The notes below the pieces were generated by a model. It saw only the letters and a program-made list of their open reading frames with translations. It did no database searches and had not been told where the DNA came from. From contig NZ_CP043627.1 of the NCBI RefSeq assembly GCF_016804325.1, positions 2,121,001 through 2,185,000 of the forward strand: DNA of 64,000 nucleotides. Reading direction: 5' to 3'. The position numbers and the translations under genes were made by a program. The DNA is from Methylobacterium aquaticum (GTDB lineage: Bacteria > Pseudomonadota > Alphaproteobacteria > Rhizobiales > Beijerinckiaceae). Positions 35,543 to 46,500 of this stretch are shown in pieces; within the stretch, counting starts at the first letter, position 1; each line of letters starts with the position of its first letter.

Positions 35543-36864
35543 ATGCCGCCATCATCTTCGGGCTGCTCATCGCCCTGATGCTCACCGGGATGCCGATCTC
35601 GATCGCGCTCGGCCTCTCGGTGCTCACCTTCCTGTTCACCATGACCACCGTGCCGATCGAGGCGGTGGCGCTCAAGCTGTTCACGGGGATCGAGAATTTC
35701 GAGATCATGGCGATCCCGTTCTTCATCCTGTCGGGCAACTTCCTGACCCATGGCGGCGTCGCCCGGCGGATGATCAACTTCGCCACCTCGATGGTCGGCC
35801 ACTGGCACGGCGGCCTGGGGCTGGCCGGCGTGATGGCCTGCGCGCTGTTTGCCGCCATCTCGGGCTCGAGCCCGGCCACCGTGGTGGCGATCGGCTCGAT
35901 CATCCTGCCCGCCATGGTGGCGCAGGGGTTCCCGAAGCGCTTCGGCGCCGGCGTCATCACCACCTCGGGCGCGCTCGGCATCCTGATCCCGCCCTCGATC
36001 GTCATGGTGATGTATTCGGTGGCCACCAGCGGCGCGGTGGTGACCGGGCCCGACGGCCAGCGCGTCTCCTCGGCCTCGATCTCGACCCTGTTCGTCGCCG
36101 GCGTGATCCCGGGCCTGATGCTGGCGGCGCTTCTCGGCCTCACCACCTGGTACCGGGCGCGCAAGTTCGGCTATCCGCGGATGCCGAAGGCGACTTGGGG
36201 CGAGCGCTGGGTTGCGTTCCGCAAGTCGGTCTGGGGCCTCCTGCTGATCGTGCTGGTGCTGGGCGGCATCTATAGCGGCGCCTTCACGCCGACCGAGGCC
36301 GCGGCTGTCAGCGCCGTCTACGCCTTCGTGATCGCGCTGTTCGTCTACCGGGATCTCACCTGGAAGGACGTGCCGCGGGTGCTGCTCGATTCGGCCAACA
36401 TGAGCGCGATGCTGCTCTACATCATCACCAACGCGGTGCTGTTCTCGTTCCTGATGACGAGCGAGCAGATCCCGCAGGCGATGGCGAGCTGGATCACCGG
36501 GGCCGGCCTGAACTGGGTGGTGTTCCTGCTGATCGTCAACATCCTGCTGCTCGTCGCCGGCAACGTGATGGAGCCGTCCTCCATCGTGCTCATCATGGCG
36601 CCGATCCTGTTCCCGATCGCCGCCAAGCTCGGCATCGATCCGGTGCATTTCGGCATCCTGATCGTGGTCAACATGGAGGTCGGCATGTGCCACCCGCCGG
36701 TCGGGCTCAACCTCTACGTCGCTTCGGGCATCACCCGGATGGGCATCACGGAACTGACCATCGCGGTCTGGCCCTGGCTGCTCACCATGCTGATCTTCCT
36801 GGTGGTCGTGACCTACGTCCCGGCGATCTCGCTGTGGCTGCCGCGGATGCTCGGCATGATGTAA
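35539..36864 (+). CDS. TRAP transporter large permease (DctM family)
   Basis: The 441-residue, about 12-segment transport subunit of the TRAP system, driven by sodium or proton flux. Typical stretches are LLIALMLTGMPISIALGLSV, then IMAIPFFILSGNFLTHGGVA, ALFAAISGSSPATVVAIGSI, GALGILIPPSIVMVMY and the C-terminal MEVGMCHPPVGLNLYVASGI. It is coupled to the small permease. No DctP-type binding protein is encoded next to it; the binding protein at 33120 is of the ABC type. The DctP must lie elsewhere, or the system borrows one. Confidence 0.93.
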   Translation: MNAAIIFGLLIALMLTGMPISIALGLSVLTFLFTMTTVPIEAVALKLFTGIENFEIMAIPFFILSGNFLTHGGVARRMINFATSMVGHWHGGLGLAGVMACALFAAISGSSPATVVAIGSIILPAMVAQGFPKRFGAGVITTSGALGILIPPSIVMVMYSVATSGAVVTGPDGQRVSSASISTLFVAGVIPGLMLAALLGLTTWYRARKFGYPRMPKATWGERWVAFRKSVWGLLLIVLVLGGIYSGAFTPTEAAAVSAVYAFVIALFVYRDLTWKDVPRVLLDSANMSAMLLYIITNAVLFSFLMTSEQIPQAMASWITGAGLNWVVFLLIVNILLLVAGNVMEPSSIVLIMAPILFPIAAKLGIDPVHFGILIVVNMEVGMCHPPVGLNLYVASGITRMGITELTIAVWPWLLTMLIFLVVVTYVPAISLWLPRMLGMM

Positions 36865-36875
36865 GATGGTGTTAG

Positions 36876-36905
36876 ACTCCGGGGAGCGTCCTCGCTTCCC
36901 GGAGT
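36876..36905 (+). promoter_or_regulatory. Hairpin enclosing the ribosome binding site of the FMN reductase gene
   Basis: A 13-bp stem (ACTCCGGGGAGCG / CGCTTCCCGGAGT, one G-T pair) has a TCCT loop. It ends six bases before the ATG at 36912 and includes the only GGAG (36900-36903). It may terminate the TRAP operon or block translation of the next gene. Confidence 0.5.
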
Positions 36906-36911
36906 CCCGCC

Positions 36912-37490
36912 ATGTCGCTCGTGTTCCCGGTCATCCTCGGTTCGGTGCGCCAGGGGCGCAACGGCCTGCGCGCCGCCCGCTACCTGGTCCAGGCCCTCGA
37001 ATCCCGTGGCCACGAGGCGCCGCTGGTCGATCCGGCGGAACTCGCCCTGCCGCTGCTCACGCGGATGTACAAGGAATACCCGAAGGGCGAGGCGCCCGAG
37101 CCGCTGGAGCGGCTCGCCGCCCTCTATCGCCGGGCGGACGGGTTCGTGGTGGTCTCGGCGGAGTACAACCACAGCATCCCGCCGGCCCTCTCCAACACCC
37201 TCGACCACTTCCTGGAAGAGTATTTCTGGCGCCCCTCGGCGATCGTCTGCTACTCGGCCGGCCGTTACGGCGGCGTGCGGGCGGCGATGCAGCTGCGCGC
37301 GATGCTGGGCGAGCTCGGCACGCCGAGCATCCCGTCGCTGCTGCCGATCCCCGAGGTCCACAAGGCGCTCGACGAGGAGGGCCGCCCGCTCCAGCCCTGG
37401 CTGGAGCGCCCGACCGGCCGCTTCCTCGACGAGCTGACGTGGTACGCGGAGGCCATGCGGGAGAAGCGGCGGGGCGGGGTGCCGTATTGA
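36912..37490 (+). CDS. NADPH-dependent FMN reductase (flavodoxin-like)
   Basis: A 192-residue flavoprotein of the NADPH-dependent FMN reductase family. The phosphate-binding loop is LGSVRQGRNGLRAARYL. DGFVVVSAEYNHSIPPALSN is the family signature with the GEYN-like segment that contacts FMN, and CYSAGRYGGVRAAMQLR follows. It likely reduces flavins or quinones, or protects against azo and nitro compounds. It follows dctM by 47 bases, which contain a strong hairpin, so it may be expressed independently. Confidence 0.92.
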   Translation: MSLVFPVILGSVRQGRNGLRAARYLVQALESRGHEAPLVDPAELALPLLTRMYKEYPKGEAPEPLERLAALYRRADGFVVVSAEYNHSIPPALSNTLDHFLEEYFWRPSAIVCYSAGRYGGVRAAMQLRAMLGELGTPSIPSLLPIPEVHKALDEEGRPLQPWLERPTGRFLDELTWYAEAMREKRRGGVPY

Positions 37491-37566
37491 ACGATCGGAC
37501 TGAAAAGCTGCAAGAGCCTGGTGGGGCGGCGTAAGTCCGCCGTCCGATCGACCGTCCCACCCTCTG

Positions 37567-37683
37567 CCTCATCCTGAGGTGTTGGTCGATCGAAGATCGA
37601 TTGACCTCGAAGGAGGGCTCCAGGGATCGCAGAGATGTCTGGAGCCCTCCTTCGAGGCCGCTGCGCGGCACCTCGGGATGAGG
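37567..37683. repeat. Dispersed palindromic repeat, family A, copy 3
   Basis: A 117-bp near-palindrome with arms CCTCATCCTGAGG / CCTCGGGATGAGG and the shared inner arms. It lies between convergent genes. Confidence 0.88.
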
Positions 37684-37728
37684 TTCGAGGGTGGGAGGGA
37701 CCGAAGGGCCGCCCGCGCCTCTGTTGGA

Positions 37729-37770
37729 GCATTTCCGACGACGTGGATGCCGGTTCGTCGGAGAAAATGC
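37729..37770. repeat. Palindromic element, family D
   Basis: Inverted arms GCATTTCCGACG (37729-37740) and CGTCGGAGAAAATGC (37756-37770) flank a 15-base spacer. The adjoining bases to 37820 (GGTAAGATCAAAGACCTGG and a CGATTGC/GCAATCG hairpin) resemble a sequence I recall as frequent in Methylobacterium intergenic DNA. Confidence 0.55.
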
Positions 37771-37824
37771 GGTAAGATCAAAGACCTGGAGAGCTTCGCG
37801 ATTGCAGCGCAATCGTGACGTGCT

Positions 37825-38868
37825 CTAGACCACGCCCGCCCGCAGGATATCGTGGATGTGCAGGATGCCGACCGGTTTCCCGCGCTCCACCGCGAACAGG
37901 GCGGTGATCTGGCTGCGGTTCATCAGTTCCAGGGCAGCGCTGGCGAAGGTGCCGGGGGTGGTGGTGATCGGCGCCGGCGTCATGATCTCCTCGACCCGGC
38001 GGGCGAGGAGGTCGCTGTGGCCGTCGCCGCGGCTCATGTGGCGGCGCACGTCGCCGTCGGTGATCATGCCGACGAGCCGGCCGGCCTCGTCGACGATGCC
38101 GGCGCAGCCGAAGCGCTTGCCCATCACGGCGATCAGGGCCTCCGAGACCCGGATGCCGCGGGGCACCAGCGGCATCTCCTCGCCGGCATGCATCAGCTGG
38201 GTCACGGTCTTGAGCCGGGCCGCGAGCTTGCCGCCCGGATGGAAGACCTTGAAGTCGCTGGCCGAGAAGCCGCGGCGCTCGAGCAGGGCCACCGCCAGCG
38301 CGTCGCCGAGCGCGAGCTGGATCACGCTCGACGAGGTCGGCGCGAGGTTGTGCGGGCAGGCCTCCTTCACCAGCGGCAGCGGCAGCAGGATGTCGGCGGC
38401 CTGGCCGAGCGTGCTGGCCGGGTTGGAGGTCATGCCGATCAGCGTCACGGCGAAGCGCCGCGAGAAGCTGATGAGGTCGCCGAGCTCGGTCGTCTCGCCG
38501 GACCAGGACAGCGCGATCACGATGTCCTGCGAGGTGATCATGCCGAGGTCGCCGTGGCTGGCCTCGCTCGGATGGATGAACGAGGCCGGCGTGCCGGTGG
38601 AGGCCAACGTCGAGGCGATCTTGCGCCCGATATGGCCGCTCTTGCCGATGCCCGACACGATCACCCGGCCGGGAATGTCGTGGATCGCCGCGACGGCGGC
38701 GCCGAACCCGGCCTTCAGCTCGTTGTCGAGGGCACGGGCCAGCGTCAGGAGCGCTTCCGCCTCGGTGCGGACGCTGCGGATGGCGGAGAAATGCGCCGCC
38801 TCGACCACCTGGCCCGCCCCACCCTCGTGCGCCGCCTCGTAGCTCTCGGCCCGGTTCGAACTCTCCAT
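37825..38868 (-). CDS. kpsF: KpsF/GutQ-type D-arabinose 5-phosphate isomerase
   Basis: A 347-residue sugar-phosphate isomerase that makes arabinose 5-phosphate, the precursor of Kdo for lipopolysaccharide. The SIS domain covers about residues 45-185 (RVIVSGIGKSGHIGRKIAST, then HPSEASHGDLGMI and LSWSGETTELGDLI). Two CBS domains cover about residues 210-340 (LVGMITDGDVRRHM and PVGILHIHDILRAGVV). ATG 38868 has GAGGAG upstream. It stands alone, not in a Kdo operon. Specificity within the SIS-CBS family is by similarity. Confidence 0.93.
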   Translation of the reverse strand: MESSNRAESYEAAHEGGAGQVVEAAHFSAIRSVRTEAEALLTLARALDNELKAGFGAAVAAIHDIPGRVIVSGIGKSGHIGRKIASTLASTGTPASFIHPSEASHGDLGMITSQDIVIALSWSGETTELGDLISFSRRFAVTLIGMTSNPASTLGQAADILLPLPLVKEACPHNLAPTSSSVIQLALGDALAVALLERRGFSASDFKVFHPGGKLAARLKTVTQLMHAGEEMPLVPRGIRVSEALIAVMGKRFGCAGIVDEAGRLVGMITDGDVRRHMSRGDGHSDLLARRVEEIMTPAPITTTPGTFASAALELMNRSQITALFAVERGKPVGILHIHDILRAGVV

Positions 38869-38999
38869 CGTGCTCCTCGACCCCGACGCGTCCCGTGGTG
38901 ATCGGGAAGCCTGCCGACTCATTTGCGGCCAGAATGCGTGTGGTCGCCGGTCGAGCCGGCGATTTTCACGCCGGCCGGCCCGGTTGTGGCACCCGGGCC

Positions 39000-39947
39000 T
39001 CAGCCGTGGCGCCGCGCATTCCCGAGATAGCCTTCGACCATTCCGGTCAGCTCGGCGGCGGTCTCGGCGACGGTGTGGTCGGCGGTGTCGATCACCGCCC
39101 GGGCGCGGGCATAGAGCGGCTCGCGGCTCATCAGCACGGCGCGGATCTCCCGCAGGGCGTTGTCGCTGTCGGGCATCCGGGCCTGGACGAGGCCCTTGGC
39201 CGCCTGCTCGCGCACCCGGTGGATGTGCTCCTCCGGCCGCGCCTTGAGCCAGACGGTGAAGAACGAGGACAGGAGCAGGTCGAAGGTGACCGGCTCGGCG
39301 ACGATGCCGCCGCCGGTCGCCAGCACCATCGGGCCCGGCCGCTCGGCGAGGCTCCGCAGGGCGGCCTGCTCCAGGCGGCGATAGGTCTCCTGGCCGTAGA
39401 TCGCGAAGATCTCCGCCACCGACAGGCCGTTCTCGCGCTCGATCTCGCGGTTCAGCTCGACGAAGGTCCAGCCCATCCGCTCGGCGAGGATCCGCCCGAG
39501 GGTCGACTTGCCCGCACCCCGCAGGCCGATCAGCGCCACGCGCTGCGTCGGGCCCTCGCCGGGCGCGGCCGCGCCGGACAGGATGCGCTTGGCCTCGGCG
39601 ATCTGGTCCGCATTCGCCTTCGCCAGGAGGTCGCGCACCACCGGCCAGTCCGGCGGGCTCTCGACCGCGGCGATCAGGTCCTCGAGCCGCACGCCCATGG
39701 CGAGCGCCACCCGGCGCAGCAGGATGATCGAGACGTTGCCCTGGCCGCCCTCGAGCTGGGCGATGTAGCGCTCGGAGAGCCCCGAGGTCTGCGACAGCAC
39801 CTTGCGCGACATCGCCCGCACCGCCCGCATGGTGCGGACGCGCTGGCCGAGGACGGTCAGGAACTCGGCTTCCGCGTCGCCGGCCTCCGGGCCGTCGGCC
39901 TCGTGGGAATCCTCCGCGTCCGGGCGCGATCCGGTCTTGCTGGGCAT
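39000..39947 (-). CDS. BzdR/BoxR-like regulator: HTH domain fused to a shikimate-kinase-like domain
   Basis: A 315-residue transcription factor. Residues 28-95 are an Xre-type helix-turn-helix (LGQRVRTMRAVRAMSRKVLS, then LSERYIAQLEGGQGNVSI). After a linker, residues 135-310 are a shikimate-kinase-like domain with P-loop GLRGAGKSTLGRILAER and the TGGGIVAEP motif. This fusion is the layout of BzdR and BoxR, which repress aromatic-degradation genes and are released by an aromatic-CoA ligand bound to the kinase-like domain. The next gene on the same strand, upstream, is a 3-oxoadipyl-CoA thiolase, in line with such a role. The ligand is not visible. Confidence 0.92.
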   Translation of the reverse strand: MPSKTGSRPDAEDSHEADGPEAGDAEAEFLTVLGQRVRTMRAVRAMSRKVLSQTSGLSERYIAQLEGGQGNVSIILLRRVALAMGVRLEDLIAAVESPPDWPVVRDLLAKANADQIAEAKRILSGAAAPGEGPTQRVALIGLRGAGKSTLGRILAERMGWTFVELNREIERENGLSVAEIFAIYGQETYRRLEQAALRSLAERPGPMVLATGGGIVAEPVTFDLLLSSFFTVWLKARPEEHIHRVREQAAKGLVQARMPDSDNALREIRAVLMSREPLYARARAVIDTADHTVAETAAELTGMVEGYLGNARRHG

Positions 39948-40286
39948 GGCAGGCCTCACCGGGACGAAGGGGCGAAACGGCGGCTCCGTTCGGACGACGG
40001 ACGAGCGGGGCCGTTGGGGAAAGCGTGGCGGGTCATCGGGGATCGCATGAGGGATCGCTGGGGGGACCGCTTGCGCCGCGGGATCCGTCCCGCGGAGGCG
40101 GGCGCATCGTCCGCGCGGGTCCTGGGGAAGGGGCGAGACTGGTTCATACTTAAACCATGCCACGCGGGCCTGCCATGGTGCAGTGCGGCACGATGGGACT
40201 TTCGTCCCCCGATGCGCGTGCCCCCGCCGATGCGGCCGGGAGCGGGGCGGGAATCCCGCTCCGCTCCACAACCGAGGATGGCCCGA

Positions 40287-41501
<1,215 letters not shown>

Positions 41502-41638
41502 GGCATTCTCTCCCGATCTCGATTTCACGACCTCGATTTCGAAAAATCGGTACGGCGATGCGCGGCTCCGATCAAGCCCGCGGGCCGTCCGCCCGGATCC
41601 CGCCGCGTCCCTGACAGAATGTCGCGGCGCCTTGTGCG

Positions 41639-42037
41639 GTGCGGTCGGAACCCCCACTGTTCCGCTCTGTGACCGGTCGTCTCTGGACATCTCTCGCGCG
41701 TCTCTGCGCGACCGCCCTCGTCGGCCTCGGCTTCGCCCTCCTGGCGATGTCGTCGGCCGATGCCGCCTCCGGCCGACCGCAGCCGGTCCTGCGGGCGGCC
41801 CACGGCGCGTCGCCGATGCAGAGCCTGCACGCGCATTGGGTGAAGAGCCCGGCCTGCACCCTCACGGCGACCGGCGTCGACACGCCCCGCCCCGACGATG
41901 GCGGCGCGGCGAGCGCGACCTTCGCCTGCCCGCCCGAGAACCCGATGGCCGGCGAGGCGGCGCTCCTGCCCCCGCGCAGCCTCGGCATCCCGGTCCAGGC
42001 CGGCGCCGCCCTGCCCGAGCGCCCGCCGAAGGCCTGA
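41639..42037 (+). CDS. Small secreted protein of unknown function
   Basis: A 132-residue protein from GTG 41639 with a signal peptide ([20 protein letters not shown]). The short mature part has two cysteines ([10 protein letters not shown] and TFACPPENP) and a proline-rich end. It is divergent from the thiolase gene. No family recognised, and coding status is moderately supported by the signal peptide and GC pattern only. Confidence 0.5.
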   Translation: MRSEPPLFRSVTGRLWTSLARLCATALVGLGFALLAMSSADAASGRPQPVLRAAHGASPMQSLHAHWVKSPACTLTATGVDTPRPDDGGAASATFACPPENPMAGEAALLPPRSLGIPVQAGAALPERPPKA

Positions 42038-42173
42038 GCGCGACGGTCCCCACGTCGTTCCCGACAAGGCCGCTTCCTTAACGGAACCCGGCGCACCGTC
42101 ACATCTCCGCCTCGGAACCTTGCGAGCCTCGCGAGCCGTCGTCGCCTCCCGGCAGTAGCGCCGAGGCGCGTAT

Positions 42174-42250
42174 CGAGGCTCGCCCCGCGAGCCCCGTCCG
42201 ACCTTTGCCTCGAGGCTCGCGCCGCGAGCCGACCCGACCTTTGCCTGGAC
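42174..42250. repeat. Two tandem copies of a short inverted-repeat unit
   Basis: Two successive units of about 37-40 bp: CGAGGCTCGCCCCGCGAGCC then GTCCGACCTTTGCCT, and CGAGGCTCGCGCCGCGAGCC then GACCCGACCTTTGCCT. Each holds a GGCTCGC / GCGAGCC hairpin. They lie in the leader of the RND operon. Confidence 0.7.
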
Positions 42251-42307
42251 GCCCGGCGGCGCGATCGCGCCCCGGCCGTGTCCTCCTTGCGCAGGAAAGA
42301 CCGCCCC

Positions 42308-43510
42308 GTGATCCAACGCCGCCGCATCCTCCTTGGAGCGACCGCCCTCTTCCTCGGGCTCGCCGCCTGCAAGCCGGCCCAGCAGGCCGCCACGCCTGCG
42401 GCGCCTGCCGCCCCGCCGGAAGTCTCGATCGTGACGGTCAAGCACCAGCCGATTCCCTACGAGCGCGACCTGCCGGGCCGGGCCGCGCCGACCCGCATCG
42501 CCGAGGTGCGGGCGCGCGTCGCCGGCCTCGTGACCAAGCGCACCTTCGAGCAGGGCAGCCAGGTCAAGGAGGGCGACATCCTCTACAAGATCGACCCGAT
42601 GCCGTTCCGGGCCGACCTCGCCAGCGCCGAGGCGGCGCTGGCCAAGGCCGAGGCCGCCCTGGTGCTGACCCGCCAGCAGGCCGAGCGCCTGGAGACCCTG
42701 CTGTCGCGCCAGACCGCGAGCCAGGCCCAGTACGATGCCGCCTTCGCGGCCCAGAAGCAGGCCGAGGCCGAGGTCGCCGGCGCCAAGGCGGCGCGCGACC
42801 GGGCCCAGCTCAACCTCGGCTACACGGATGTGCGGGCGCCGATCTCGGGCCGCATCGGCCGGGCGCTGGTCACGGAAGGCGCGCTCGTCGAGCAGGGCGG
42901 CGCCAGCAACCTGGCGACGATCCAGCAGCTCGATCCGATCTACGTCGACATCACCCAGTCGGTCGGCGAACTGAACAAGCTGCGCCGGGATCTCGCCAGC
43001 GGCGAGCTCGACCGCCTCGCGCCGGATGTCGCGAGCGTGCGCGTCATCATGGATGACGGCTCGCTCTATCCCGAGCCCGGCCGCCTGCTGTTCTCCGACG
43101 TGACAGCCGATCCGAGCACCGGCCAGGTGACGCTCCGCGCCGTGGTCCCGAACCCGCATGGCGAGCTGTTCCCCGGCATGTACGTGCGGGCGCGCATCAA
43201 GCAGGGCATCGATTCCGACGCCATCGCGGTGCCGCAGCAGGCGGTGCACCGCTCCAACGACGGCCGCGCCCAGGTCTGGCTCGTCGGGCCGGACCAGAAG
43301 GTGGTGCTCCAGCCGGTCGAGGTCGGGCCGGTGGTCGAAGGCCAGTGGGTGATCCGCGACGGGCTGAAGGAGGGCGACCGGGTCGTCGCCGAGGGCTTCC
43401 AGAAGATCGTCGCCGGCACCCAGGTCGCGGCGGTGCCGTTCGAGACCACCACCGTCGCGTCGGCCGGGTCGGGGTCGCACCCCGCCCCCGCCTCGACCGA
43501 ACAGCGCTGA
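42308..43510 (+). CDS. RND efflux periplasmic adaptor (membrane fusion protein, AcrA/MexA type)
   Basis: A 400-residue lipoprotein linking the inner-membrane pump to an outer-membrane channel. GTG 42308 follows AGGAAAGA. The signal ends in lipobox LAAC (LLGATALFLGLAACKPA). The HlyD-like core comprises a barrel-sandwich (GRAAPTRIAEVRARVAGLVT), a hairpin of coiled-coil helices (AEAALAKAEAALVLTRQQAE), and a lipoyl return half with DVRAPISGRIGRALVTEGAL. Membrane-proximal strands end at residue 385. It precedes the pump by 13 bases. No TolC-like gene is adjacent. Confidence 0.95.
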   Translation: MIQRRRILLGATALFLGLAACKPAQQAATPAAPAAPPEVSIVTVKHQPIPYERDLPGRAAPTRIAEVRARVAGLVTKRTFEQGSQVKEGDILYKIDPMPFRADLASAEAALAKAEAALVLTRQQAERLETLLSRQTASQAQYDAAFAAQKQAEAEVAGAKAARDRAQLNLGYTDVRAPISGRIGRALVTEGALVEQGGASNLATIQQLDPIYVDITQSVGELNKLRRDLASGELDRLAPDVASVRVIMDDGSLYPEPGRLLFSDVTADPSTGQVTLRAVVPNPHGELFPGMYVRARIKQGIDSDAIAVPQQAVHRSNDGRAQVWLVGPDQKVVLQPVEVGPVVEGQWVIRDGLKEGDRVVAEGFQKIVAGTQVAAVPFETTTVASAGSGSHPAPASTEQR

Positions 43511-43523
43511 GGAGACCACCACC

Positions 43524-46500
43524 TTGGCCAGCTTCTTCATCGACCGGCCGGTCTTCGCCTGGGTCGTCGCGCTGTTCATCTGTCTGGGCGGCGCGCTCAC
43601 GATCCCGATGCTGCCGGTGGCGCAGTACCCGATCATCGCGCCGCCCTCGATCGCCCTGTCCACCGCCTTCCCGGGCGCCTCGGTGGAAGATCTCTATACC
43701 GGCACGACCCGCCTCATCGAGGATGAGCTGAACGGGGCGGCCAACATCCAGAGCTTCGAATCGGCGAGCGACTCGTTCGGCGTCGTCGAGATTACGGCGA
43801 ACTTCGAGCCGGGCACCGATCCGGGCTATGCCGGCGTCGAGGTGCAGAACCGCCTCAAGCGCGTCGAGGCGCGCCTGCCGGCGGAAGTGCGCCAGCAGGG
43901 CATCCTGGTCGAGGAGGCCTCGGCCGCGACCCTCAACATCATCACCCTCGTCTCCAAGGACGGGTCGATGGACGAGGTCGCGCTCGGCGACTTCCTCATC
44001 CGCAACGTCATCAACGAGATCCGCCGCATCCCGGGCGTCGGGCGCGCCACCCTGTACTCGACCGAGCGCAGCTTGCGGGTCTGGATCGACCCCGACAAGC
44101 TCCGCGGCCTGTCGCTCAACGCCGCCGACGTGACCCAGGCGATCACCCGCCAGAACGTCCAGATTGCGTCGGGCGCCGTCGGCGCCCAGCCGAGCCCGGA
44201 GACCAACGCGGTCAACTACCCGATCGTCGTCAAGGGCCAGATGCGGGCGCCCGAGGAGTTCGGCGCGGTGGTCCTGCGCGCCAATCCCGACGGCTCGACC
44301 GTGCGCCTGCGCGACGTCGCCCGCATCGAGCTCGGCGGCGAGGACTACAAGTTCACCACCCGCCTCAACGGCGGACCGGCGGCCGGCATCTCGGTGACGC
44401 TGGCGCCGGACGGCAACGCGCTCGACACCGCCAAGGCCATCCGCGCCAAGATGGTCGAGCTGTCCCAGTTCTTCCCCGACACGGTGAAGTGGGACATCCC
44501 CTACGACATCACCCCCGCCGTCGAGGCTTCGATCGAGAAGGTGCTCCACACCCTCGTCGAGGCGGTGGTGCTGGTGTTCATCGTGATGTTCCTGTTCCTC
44601 CAGAACATCCGCTACACCCTGATCCCGACGATCGTGGTGCCGATCGCGCTTCTCGGCACCTGCACGATCATGCTGCTCGCCGGGTTCTCGATCAACGTGC
44701 TCACCATGTTCGGCATGGTGCTGGCGATCGGCATCCTGGTCGACGACGCGATCGTCGTCGTCGAGAACGTCGAGCGGATCATGTCCGAGGAGGGCCTGTC
44801 GCCCAAGGAGGCGACCCGCAAGGCGATGGGCCAGATCACCGGCGCGATCATCGGCATCACGCTGGTGCTCGTCGCGGTGTTCATCCCGATGGCGTTCTTC
44901 CCCGGCTCGGTCGGCATCATCTACCGCCAGTTCTCGATCGCGATGGTGACCTCGATCGCCTTCTCGGCCTTCCTGGCGCTGTCGCTGACGCCGGCGCTCT
45001 GCGCCACGCTGCTGAAGCCCATCGAGGCAGGGCACGGTCACGCCAAGCGCGGCTTCTTCGGCTGGTTCAACCGCATCGTCGACCGCGAGACCGCGCGCTA
45101 CGGCCGCGGCGTCGCCTGGGCGGTGAAGAAGTCCGGCCGGATGATGGTGGTCTACATGATCCTCGTCGCTGGTACGGCCTACGCCTTCGTGCGCCTGCCC
45201 GAGGGCTTCCTGCCGGTCGAGGACCAGGGCTTCTTCACCGTCGACATCCAGACCCCGCCGGGCTCCTCCTTCAATCGCACGCTCGCCGCGGTGAAGAAGA
45301 CCGAGGAGCACCTCTTGGCCCAGCCGGGCGTGGCGACCGTGACGATCGTCAACGGCTTCTCGTTCTCCGGCCAGGGCCAGATGACGTCGCAGGCCTTCGT
45401 GACCTTGAAGCCCTGGTCGGAGCGCGGCAAGGACCAGTCGGCGGCGGCTCTTGTCGCCGGCACCAACAAGGCGATGGCGGGCTACCGCGACGCGGTGATC
45501 CAGGCGCTGGAGCCGCCGCCGATCGACAACCTCGGCAACGCCTCGGGCTTCAGCTTCCGTCTCCAGGACCGGGCCCAGAAGGGCTACGCCGCCCTGATGG
45601 CGGCCCAGGAGCAGTTGCTGGCGATCGCCCGCAAGAGCCCGATCCTCAAGAACGTCTACGTCGAGGGCCTGCCGCCCGCGCCGCAGGCGGAGCTCGTGAT
45701 CGACCGCGAGAAGGCGGCGGCGCTCGGCGTCAGCTTCGCCGACATCAACGACACCATCCAGGTCAATCTCGGTTCGGTCTACACCAACGACTTCCCCAAC
45801 CGGGGCAAGATGCAGCGGGTGATCGTCCAGGCCGAGGACAACCAGCGCCTCAACGCCACCGACCTCCTGAACTACGGCGTCAAGAACCAGCAGGGGACGA
45901 TGGTGCCGATGTCGTCCTTCGCCCACCTGAAATGGAGCGTCGGCCCGTCCCAGATCATCGGCTTCAACGGCTACCAGTCGGTCCGCTTCACCGGCGAGCC
46001 GGCGGCGGGCTTCACCTCGGGCGAGGCCATCGCCGAGATGGAGCGGCTGATGACCCAGCTGCCGAAGGGCTTCGGCTACACCTGGACCGGTCAGTCGCTC
46101 CAGGAGAAGCAGGCCGGCTCGCAGGCGACGCTGCTGCTGGCCCTCTCGGTGCTGATCGTGTTCCTGTGCCTCGCCGCGCTCTACGAGAGCTGGTCGATCC
46201 CGCTCGCGGTGATGCTCGTCATCCCGCTCGGCGTGATCGGCTCGGTCGCCGGCGTGCTCATCCGGGACATGCCCAACGACGTGTACTTCAAGATCGGGCT
46301 CATCACGATCATCGGCCTGTCGGCCAAGAACGCGATCCTGATCATCGAGTTCGCGCGGGAACTCTGGAAGCCCGGCACCAGGCTCGACACCGCCACGGTC
46401 GAGGCCTCGCGCCTGCGCTTCCGCCCGATCGTGATGACCTCGCTCGCCTTCATCTTCGGCGTCGTGCCGCTCGCCATCGCGACCGGTGCGGCCTCGAAGA

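Noticed and set aside
33120..36864. The solute-binding protein at 33120 as binding component of the TRAP transporter
   Set aside because: It has the SBP_bac_3 pattern of ABC or PheC proteins, not the DctP pattern, and a glutathione transferase gene lies between.
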